35,398 nucleotides of DNA, taken from the NCBI GenBank assembly GCA_016190375.1, contig JACPQR010000118.1, positions 1 to 35,398 on the forward strand, in the 5' to 3' direction. The stretch is from Deltaproteobacteria bacterium (GTDB taxonomy: Bacteria > Myxococcota_A > Polyangia > JACPQR01). A model generated the notes under the pieces. The model ran no database searches. It was given only the letters and a program-made list of their open reading frames with translations, and was not told the origin of the DNA. The position numbers and the translations under genes were made by a program. Position 1 is the stretch's first letter; each line of letters starts with the position of its first letter. This document shows, one piece after another, positions 26,874-32,290 of the stretch.

Positions 26874-27607
26874 TCCGAGATCTGCCGGAGGAATGCCGCG
26901 CCCTTGAGCTGGCGTCCCAGGTGCCACTCGGTCAGCGCCCTCAGAGCGTCGGCCGCGTTCTTGGCGTCGCCTTCGGCGAGCTCCGCGTCCCGGCCCGCGG
27001 CCAGCGCCCGAAGGCCCTCGAGGGCGCGGCCGGACAGCGTGATGGGACCGCCGCCGTCGGAGCGGCAGACGACTCCGCCGCGCGCAGGGTCGAAGCGGGC
27101 GGCCCTACGGGGCGGGACGGGCTTGCCGCAGACGCCGCACTCGCCGAGCCTGGGATGAAGTCCGCTGACCTCGAGCGCGCAGAGCTCGAGGCCGACCATC
27201 CTCGAGAGCGAAGGGCCGCGAACGTCCAGCGCGCGGAGGTACGACTCGAGCGCGCGAAACAGGCGCGGCTCGGGCTGGTCGGGAGCCAGGAGCTCGCGGC
27301 AAAGCTCGAGCGCGGCACCGGCCTGCCCCATGCTGACGAGCTGCTTCGAGACGCCGAGGTTCGGCTCGAGCACCTCGGCGAGCTCCAGCCGGGCGAGATC
27401 GGTCGACGGTCGCAGGGCGAGCCGAGCCTGAAGCAGCGCGAAGGGTTCGAGCGAACCGCCGAAGCGCTTGCGGCTCCTGCGAGCGCCGAGCGCGATGGCC
27501 GAGAGCTTGCCGCGCGCCTCGGTGAAGAGCGAGAGGATGCGATCCGACTCGCCGTACGGGGTGGACTTCAGCAGGAACGCGCGAGTATCGAGGGTCTCCC
27601 TGCCCAC
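26870..27607 (-). CDS. recO: DNA repair protein RecO
   Basis: 245 residues. The N-terminal OB-fold has the RecO signature TRAFLLKSTPYGESDRILSLFTEARGKLSAIALGARRSRKRFGGSLEPF. A helical C-terminal domain contains a zinc site (GECGVCGKPV, GGVVCR). RecO loads RecA on SSB-coated DNA with RecR. GTG 27605-27607 is one base after the stop of the RodZ-like gene, so the two are co-transcribed. The stop overlaps that of the convergent amidohydrolase. Confidence 0.93.
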   Translation of the reverse strand: MGRETLDTRAFLLKSTPYGESDRILSLFTEARGKLSAIALGARRSRKRFGGSLEPFALLQARLALRPSTDLARLELAEVLEPNLGVSKQLVSMGQAGAALELCRELLAPDQPEPRLFRALESYLRALDVRGPSLSRMVGLELCALEVSGLHPRLGECGVCGKPVPPRRAARFDPARGGVVCRSDGGGPITLSGRALEGLRALAAGRDAELAEGDAKNAADALRALTEWHLGRQLKGAAFLRQISD

Positions 27608-27608
27608 G

Positions 27609-28127
27609 TCATGACGAGACCTCGTGGACGACCGCCCCGGTGCTTCCCGACAGATCCCCGTCGGGGCCGTCTCCGGTCCCGCGAAGGACGAGCGAGAGGA
27701 TGAGCGTGAGAACGACGATCAGGATGAGGAGCGCGAAGGCGACTCCGACCTTCCGGCTTCTGAGCTCGGCTGGCGCCGGGGGCCTCAGGCCAGGTCCCGG
27801 CTCGTCCAAGCTCCGGCGCCTGCCGTCGAACAGGCGAATCGCGTCGGCCGGGGACAGCCCGATCGCCCCCGCGTAGGAGCGAATGAAGCCGCGCGTGAAC
27901 GTCTCGCCCGGAAGCGACTCGAAGGATCCGTCCTCGATCAGCCTCAGCGAGGCCACGGGGATTCGGGTCGTGAAGGAGATCTGCGCGAGAGGGATCCCGA
28001 CGTGCTCCCGGGTCCTCTGCAAGAAGGCGCCGATCTCCTCGCCGGGCAGCGCGCTCCACGATTCGCCCTCTGCCAGGCGCGGGTGGTGGAGGCGGTTCAG
28101 TGCAGGTTTCGCGCGTAGTCCTGGCAT
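27609..28127 (-). CDS. RodZ-like HTH/membrane protein lacking the periplasmic domain
   Basis: 172 residues. Residues ~28-100 form an HTH_25/XRE-type domain as in RodZ (EEIGAFLQRTREHVGIPLAQI, IPVASLRLIEDGSFESLPGETF, RGFIRSYAGAIGLSP). After a Pro-rich linker comes one transmembrane helix (VGVAFALLILIVVLTLILSL, ~130-150), then only about 20 residues. Typical RodZ (over 300 residues) has a periplasmic DUF4115 domain, missing here. ATG 28125-28127 is set by GGAGGG six bases upstream and overlaps the TPR gene by 31 bases. RodZ links MreB to the envelope; with a Tgl/PilF-like neighbour, a role at the cell envelope is plausible but inferred. Confidence 0.85.
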   Translation of the reverse strand: MPGLRAKPALNRLHHPRLAEGESWSALPGEEIGAFLQRTREHVGIPLAQISFTTRIPVASLRLIEDGSFESLPGETFTRGFIRSYAGAIGLSPADAIRLFDGRRRSLDEPGPGLRPPAPAELRSRKVGVAFALLILIVVLTLILSLVLRGTGDGPDGDLSGSTGAVVHEVSS

Positions 28128-28855
28128 TCGCGTCCCTCCCGGGTTTCGGGATCGAGGTCTCTGCAACGGCCGAACGCCGCCGAGGCGGCGTCGCGATCGT
28201 GCAGGTGCATCTTCGAAAGCCCAAGAAGACGGTAAGCGTCCTGGAGGCGGCGGCAGCCCTCGTCGTCGATGTCGACCGCCGCCTGCAGCTCGCGCGCGGC
28301 CAGGTCGTACTCCTGGCGGCGGAAATGGGCGTCGCCCAGCCGGTAGCGGCCCACGCAGAACCGAGGTTGCAGGAAGACGGACCGCTTCAGGGCCCGGACG
28401 GCCAGCCCGATGCTGCCCTTCTCGAGGTATGCCCACCCGAGGTTCCCCCAGGCGACGTGGGGCTCCCGGTAGAGGATGTCGCGGGTGGCCCGCCCGAGGA
28501 GCTCGATCGCGCCGTCGTACTGCCGCCGGTGGATCAGGACCACCCCGAGGGAGTTCTGGGCCTCGGGGAAGCGGGGCTTGAGCCGCAGGCAGGTCCTGAG
28601 GTGCCGTTCGGCCCTGGGGAGGTCCCCCCGGATCAGGAACAGGGTCCCCAGGAGGTAATGGGCCTCGAGGTTATCGGGGTTGGCCCGTACCGCCTCGAAC
28701 AGAGCCTGGAGCGCGGCCGGCTGGTTTCCCTCCTGCAGGAGGGCGGCTCCCAGCTCGTACCGGGTCTCCGAGCGGCGCCGCATCTCGGCCGAGACGCCCC
28801 CGCAGGCCGAGAGACCGACAAGAAGAACCAGTAGTTCGAAGCGGCCGCAGGTCAT
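28097..28855 (-). CDS. TPR lipoprotein of the PilF/PilW/Tgl type
   Basis: 252 residues. The lipoprotein signal ends LSAC (Cys 18). At least five TPR units follow: YELGAALLQEGNQPAALQAL, AHYLLGTLFLIRGDLPRAE, AQNSLGVVLIHRRQYDGAIE, AWGNLGWAYLEKGSIGLAVRA and GRYRLGDAHFRRQEYDLAAREL. A Cys-containing C-terminal part (DDEGCRR, FGRCRD, GRECQD) ends the protein. Length and layout match PilF/PilW pilotins and myxobacterial Tgl, which help assemble the type IV pilus secretin PilQ in the outer membrane. TPR proteins are diverse, so this is tentative. GGCGGA lies three bases before the ATG, and a good promoter is seen at 28892-28920. Confidence 0.82.
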   Translation of the reverse strand: MTCGRFELLVLLVGLSACGGVSAEMRRRSETRYELGAALLQEGNQPAALQALFEAVRANPDNLEAHYLLGTLFLIRGDLPRAERHLRTCLRLKPRFPEAQNSLGVVLIHRRQYDGAIELLGRATRDILYREPHVAWGNLGWAYLEKGSIGLAVRALKRSVFLQPRFCVGRYRLGDAHFRRQEYDLAARELQAAVDIDDEGCRRLQDAYRLLGLSKMHLHDRDAASAAFGRCRDLDPETREGRECQDYARNLH

Positions 28856-28891
28856 CGGTCCGCCTGGGGTTTCGGGCTCCAGGCGGCGGGC

Positions 28892-28920
28892 ACCATACCT
28901 GTCCCCCGCCGAACGGTCAA
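28892..28920 (-). promoter_or_regulatory. Sigma-70-like promoter for the TPR-rodZ-recO operon
   Basis: On the minus strand, TTGACC (28915-28920) and TATGGT (28892-28897) are separated by exactly 17 bases. The leader to the ATG would be about 30 bases. This is the best housekeeping-type promoter I see in the window. Confidence 0.55.
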
Positions 28921-28939
28921 CCCCCCAAGTTCCAGGAAG

Positions 28940-28954
28940 TCCGCTGTCAGCGGA
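28940..28954 (-). terminator. Hairpin downstream of the secreted-protein gene
   Basis: A perfect 6-bp stem TCCGCT/AGCGGA with a 3-base loop begins nine bases after the stop at 28964 on the minus strand and is followed by a partly pyrimidine-rich CTTCC. It lies just before the TPR operon promoter, as expected for a terminator, but has no true U-run. Confidence 0.4.
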
Positions 28955-28963
28955 ACCGGAAAT

Positions 28964-29650
28964 CTACCGAGCCGTCAACTGGAAGGTCGCCGTCTGGTCA
29001 TCGGTCTGGCCGGCGTTGACGGTGAAGTCGACCAGCGCGACCTGCAGGACAACCTGACCGTTCTGCTCGGTTCCCTCCCCGATGATCACCCGGTGGTTGT
29101 CGGTCGCGGCCGAGCTGCGCCGCCCGCCCGTCAGGTCCTTGTGGGCGACGACGCGGATCTCGTTCGGCCCGGCCCGGAGGAAGCGCGTGATGTTGTCGAT
29201 CAGCGCGTCGCCGTCGTTCCTCGACCGGCCGGCGCTCTGGCCGTTCACGAACACCTCCAGGTCGAACTGGGCCCGTCCCGGCGCGGCCTGGCTCGTTACG
29301 AGATAGTACCGCCGGGTCAGGTTCGTGGCGGGTGCGGCCGGTGCCGGAGCCGATCCTCCGCCGGTCACCACGGTCGACCTGGGCGGCTGGGAGCCGTAGG
29401 GCACCGACCCCGTCGGCGGCGCCGCCTGGCCTGGCCTCGCGGGCGCCGGGACGTCCACCCTGCGAACGGTGTAGCCCGGGGCCTCGACGTGGACGTTGCC
29501 CCGCTCGTCGATCCGCACGCGAGCGTTGACTATGGACACGTTGAGGATCCCCGTCACGTTCTCGCCGTTGACGAACACGTCGACTGCCGACGCGACCGAC
29601 GGCGCGAGGAGGATCCCGATGATTGCGAAGATCGTAGCAAGTCGAGTCAT
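28964..29650 (-). CDS. Secreted protein of unknown function after queE
   Basis: 228 residues. The signal peptide ends VASA before Val 23. The mature part has two similar beta segments, VDVFVNGENVTGILNVSIVNARVRID near the start and FDLEVFVNGQSAGRSRNDGDALIDN in the middle, sharing VFVNG. A Pro/Gly-rich linker joins them (APARPGQAAPP to GGGSAPAPAAPA). The second half ends in strands (NEIRVVAHKDL, GQVVLQVALVDFTVNAG). No enzyme motif is seen; a beta-sandwich binding or structural role is likely. The ATG directly abuts the queE TAA with no gap, and GGGGG is six bases upstream, so it is in the same operon. Confidence 0.7.
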   Translation of the reverse strand: MTRLATIFAIIGILLAPSVASAVDVFVNGENVTGILNVSIVNARVRIDERGNVHVEAPGYTVRRVDVPAPARPGQAAPPTGSVPYGSQPPRSTVVTGGGSAPAPAAPATNLTRRYYLVTSQAAPGRAQFDLEVFVNGQSAGRSRNDGDALIDNITRFLRAGPNEIRVVAHKDLTGGRRSSAATDNHRVIIGEGTEQNGQVVLQVALVDFTVNAGQTDDQTATFQLTAR

Positions 29651-30328
29651 TTAGACCCCCGTGGCCTCAGGTCCCCAGACGTACTTGTGAAGCTGCAGAT
29701 TCACACGAGCTCTCAGCTTGTCCCGGATCAGCCAGCCGATCAGGTCACGCGGGTCCAGCTCCCCGTGAACCGGGGAGACGAGGACGGCGACGTCGTCCGG
29801 GAGCGGGTGATCGTGAAGGACGGTCCTCGCATAAGTGTAGTCGGTCTCATCGCGGACGACGAACTTCAGCTCGTCGCCTGGGAGGAGCTTGGCCAGGTTC
29901 TGCCAGCGGTTCCGTCGTTCCATGCCGGAGCCAGGGCACTTGACGTCCATGATGACCTTGGCCCTGCAGGGCAGGGCTCCAATGTCGCGGAAGCCACCCG
30001 TCTCGACGCTGACGGCGAAGCCCTCGTCGAGGAAAGCCTGGGCGAGCGCGCCGCACTCCGCCTGATCGAGCGGCTCGCCGCCGGTCAGGCAGACGAGCGG
30101 CAGGCCCGAGCTCGCGACCCGCGCGAGGATCGCCCGAGCGGACAGGACCTCGCCGCCGTCGAAGGCGTACTTGGTGTCGCACCAGTCGCAGCGGAGCCCG
30201 CAGCCCGCGAACCGGACGAACGAGCACGGCAGGCCCTGCAAGGACGACTCGCCCTGGATGCTGGAGAAGATCTCCGCGACCTCGAAGTGCCGCGCGATGG
30301 GCGCGAAGGGCTGGCCGTCTCGGTTCAT
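29651..30328 (-). CDS. queE: 7-carboxy-7-deazaguanine synthase QueE
   Basis: Radical SAM enzyme that turns carboxytetrahydropterin into 7-carboxy-7-deazaguanine for queuosine or related modified bases. 225 residues. The [4Fe-4S] motif CX3CX2C is C43, C47, C50 (CGLRCDWCDTKYAF), preceded by IFSSIQGESSLQGLPCSFVRF; CLTGGEPL and VSVETGG contact SAM. KVIMDVKCPGSGM and FVVRDETDYTYA are typical of the family. queC, queD and queF are not in the window. It lies 16 bases after the Crp-family gene. Confidence 0.93.
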   Translation of the reverse strand: MNRDGQPFAPIARHFEVAEIFSSIQGESSLQGLPCSFVRFAGCGLRCDWCDTKYAFDGGEVLSARAILARVASSGLPLVCLTGGEPLDQAECGALAQAFLDEGFAVSVETGGFRDIGALPCRAKVIMDVKCPGSGMERRNRWQNLAKLLPGDELKFVVRDETDYTYARTVLHDHPLPDDVAVLVSPVHGELDPRDLIGWLIRDKLRARVNLQLHKYVWGPEATGV

Positions 30329-30344
30329 ATGAGCCGCGAACCGC

Positions 30345-31004
30345 TCACTTCCGCAGGTCTTCCTTCATCCCCAGGAGCTGGTACAGGCCCCTGAGCGCCT
30401 CCACGTCCGGTATCTGGATCCGTTCCTCGCGGATCTGGACGTACTGACTGTCGCGGAGCTGCTGCACGCCCCGCTTGACACTGTCCACGTCGAGACCGAC
30501 GCGGCTCGACAGCTCCATCGGCGAGAGCGAGATTCCGCCGTCGTCGCCCCGCGTCCGAGATTCCTGCGCCAGCTTGAGGAGCGTGTTGACGATCTTCGAC
30601 TGTGCGTCGCGGATCATCATGTTCTCGATCTGATCCTCGGCCTCCTTGAGCCGGCGGACGAGCAGGCGGACCAGGCGGAGCGCGATGGCGGCGTCGGTCC
30701 GGAGCAGCGACTCGAAGGTCGTCACGTCGAGCGCGAGCGTCGTGCAGTCGGTGAGCGCCACCGCGGTGCAGGCGCGGGGCTGCCCCTCGATCAGCGCGTT
30801 CTCGCCGAACAGGTCGCCCGGTCGCAGGATCAAGAGGCTCTTCTCGACCGCCCGCACCCTCTTGAGCAGGCGTACGCGCCCCTCCTGGAGGATGTACATC
30901 TCCTGCCCCTCGTCTCCCTCGTTGAAGACGACCTCCCCCGCGGCCCAGCGGCGACCGAAGCGCCGGAGCAGCCTCTCGCGTTCCTGTTCGTCGATCTCCT
31001 GCAA
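30345..31004 (-). CDS. Crp/Fnr-family cyclic-nucleotide-type regulator
   Basis: 219 residues: N-terminal cNMP-binding beta roll (WAAGEVVFNEGDEGQEMYILQEG, LLILRPGDLFGENALIEGQPRACTAVALTD, with the GENALI..RACT phosphate-cassette shape), a long dimer helix (TDAAIALRLVRLLVRRLKEAEDQIENMM), and a C-terminal winged HTH (ISLSPMELSSRVGLDVDSVKRGVQQLRD). No Fnr-type cysteines are seen at the N-terminus. TTG 31002-31004 is chosen because the family usually starts just before the helix EQERERLLRRFG; the extended frame to 31130 would cut into the FKBP gene. Targets are unknown. Confidence 0.85.
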   Translation of the reverse strand: MQEIDEQERERLLRRFGRRWAAGEVVFNEGDEGQEMYILQEGRVRLLKRVRAVEKSLLILRPGDLFGENALIEGQPRACTAVALTDCTTLALDVTTFESLLRTDAAIALRLVRLLVRRLKEAEDQIENMMIRDAQSKIVNTLLKLAQESRTRGDDGGISLSPMELSSRVGLDVDSVKRGVQQLRDSQYVQIREERIQIPDVEALRGLYQLLGMKEDLRK

Positions 31005-31071
31005 TTTTCCGGCGATTCTACAGGCAAGCGCGCAAACCGCAAGGAACCGTAGGATCGGTGGGAGCAGGTCT

Positions 31072-31443
31072 TCAGCCGACCGAGACGAGGTCGACGACGA
31101 ACACCAGGGTCTCGTTCGGGCCGATCGCACCGCCTGCGCCCCTTGCGCCGTAGCCGAGGTCGGGCGGGATCGTGAGCTTGCGGCGGCCGCCGACCTTCAT
31201 CCCGGCGACCCCCTCGTCCCAGCCCCGGATCACCTCGCCGGCGCCGAGCGAGAACGAGAACGTCTCGCCGCGATCCCAGGAGGCGTCGAACTGCTTCTTC
31301 GTCGACCAGGCGACGCCGACGTAGTGGACCTCGACGTCGCGGCCGGCCAAGGCCACGTCGCCCTGGCCGACGACCAGGTCCTCCTTCTGCAACGTGCGGG
31401 GCGGCGCTCCGGGCGGAATCTCGATCCTCGGCTTCTGGGCCAT
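31072..31443 (-). CDS. FKBP-type peptidyl-prolyl cis-trans isomerase
   Basis: 123 residues, single FKBP domain without signal peptide, hence cytosolic. Conserved active-site elements: VEVHYVGVAWSTKKQFDASW, FSFSLGAGEVIRGWDEGVAGMKVGGRR, LTIPPDLGYGARGAGGAIGPNETLVFVVDLV. The ATG is fixed by AAGGAGG four bases upstream, the strongest ribosome binding site in the window. It may start a transcript running through the Crp-family gene, queE and the secreted protein. Confidence 0.94.
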   Translation of the reverse strand: MAQKPRIEIPPGAPPRTLQKEDLVVGQGDVALAGRDVEVHYVGVAWSTKKQFDASWDRGETFSFSLGAGEVIRGWDEGVAGMKVGGRRKLTIPPDLGYGARGAGGAIGPNETLVFVVDLVSVG

Positions 31444-31462
31444 GGCTCCTCCTTCGGCGGAG

Positions 31463-31491
31463 ATGAGAGCAGACGCTTTCGGCTCTTTCAA
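31463..31491 (-). promoter_or_regulatory. Promoter candidate upstream of the FKBP gene
   Basis: TTGAAA (31486-31491) and TCTCAT (31463-31468) on the minus strand are spaced by 17 bases, giving a leader of about 15-20 bases to the FKBP ATG with its AAGGAGG site. The -10 is imperfect. Confidence 0.4.
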
Positions 31492-31564
31492 GGCGCGATC
31501 GACGCCGCGATCTGCTGGAGTCGTCGAGCTGCTCTGCGGGGCGGCGCTGCGTCAGGACGGCAGC

Positions 31565-32053
31565 TCACTCTTCGCTGGCGGCGTCGGCCTCGCCCGCGTC
31601 GGCCGGGGCCTCGAGGATCGGCGGCGGCAACGCAATCTCGCCGGTCGGCGGCGGCGCATCGCCCGTCACGGGAGGCGAGATCGTCCGTGGTGGTCGCCCG
31701 AGGTTGCCCGCCGGAGGAGGCGCCCCGCCCGACACAGGAGGAGAGATCGTCTCTGGCGGTCGCCCCTGCGCGGCCCCCGGAGGGACGGCTCCGCCTGCCG
31801 TAACCGGCGCCCCTCCTCCCGTGACCGGCGGCGAGATGGTCCGGGGCGTCTGTCCGGAACCGCCGCCCGAGACCGGCGGCGAAATCGACTGTGGCGGTTG
31901 TCCCTGCGCTGCACCGGGTGGGGCGCCGCCCCCGATCACCGGTGGTGAAATGGAGCTGCCCGGCGGTGGATCGGGATCCGCTCTGCTCGAGCCTCTGCAG
32001 CCCGAGCTCACGAGGGCCACGGCAAGGACGAGCGCAGGGCCACCTCGGACCAT
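31565..32053 (-). CDS. Lipoprotein made of Pro/Gly-rich ISPPV repeats
   Basis: 162 residues. The signal ends SSGC (Cys 19). The mature part is low complexity: five units built on ISPPV(I/S/T)GGGAPP (SISPPVIGGGAPPG, SISPPVSGGGSG, TISPPVTGGGAPV, TISPPVSGGAPPP, TISPPVTGDAPPP), separated by Gln/Arg-Pro linkers such as GAAQGQPPQ. The C-terminus is acidic (EAPADAGEADAASEE). It has no enzyme features; it could span or decorate the envelope, or bind peptidoglycan or polysaccharide. ATG 32053 has GGAG five bases upstream; ATG 32056 in the same frame is too close to it. The function is unknown. Confidence 0.7.
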   Translation of the reverse strand: MVRGGPALVLAVALVSSGCRGSSRADPDPPPGSSISPPVIGGGAPPGAAQGQPPQSISPPVSGGGSGQTPRTISPPVTGGGAPVTAGGAVPPGAAQGRPPETISPPVSGGAPPPAGNLGRPPRTISPPVTGDAPPPTGEIALPPPILEAPADAGEADAASEE

Positions 32054-32062
32054 CATCACTCC

Positions 32063-32290
32063 GTGAAGTTGCACCCCGCGTGCCATCGTCGGGAACCGTC
32101 GAACCCGGCTTTCACCGAGCTGCCGCCTGCCGAGTCGTTCGGCGAGGTGTGGCGGCTCGTCGCCGGATACCGGCAAACGACGGACGTCTACCTCGCCTGT
32201 GTGGCCCTGCACCACGGCACGAGGCTCGTGACGTTCGATGGGCGAATCCGGGCGATCCGCCCGCTGCGGAACGTGCTCGAAATCGCCTAG
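32063..32290 (+). pseudogene. Truncated VapC-type PIN-domain toxin remnant
   Basis: 75 residues matching only the C-terminal half of a PIN-domain RNase: EVWRLVAGYRQTTDVYLACV carries the conserved (T)TD..LA acidic site, then ALHHGTRLVTFDGRIR carries the TFD motif. The N-terminal strand with the first catalytic Asp and the middle Glu are missing. The upstream sequence is occupied by the start of the Pro-rich lipoprotein gene on the other strand, and no VapB antitoxin is seen. It is therefore probably a decayed toxin-antitoxin module. GTG 32063 is the first start-like codon but need not be used. Its stop overlaps the TRAP permease stop (CTAG). Confidence 0.7.

Noticed and set aside
31005..31130. 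N-terminal extension of the Crp-family regulator
   Set aside because: It would overlap the end of the FKBP gene and adds sequence not typical of the family; TTG 31004 fits the family start.
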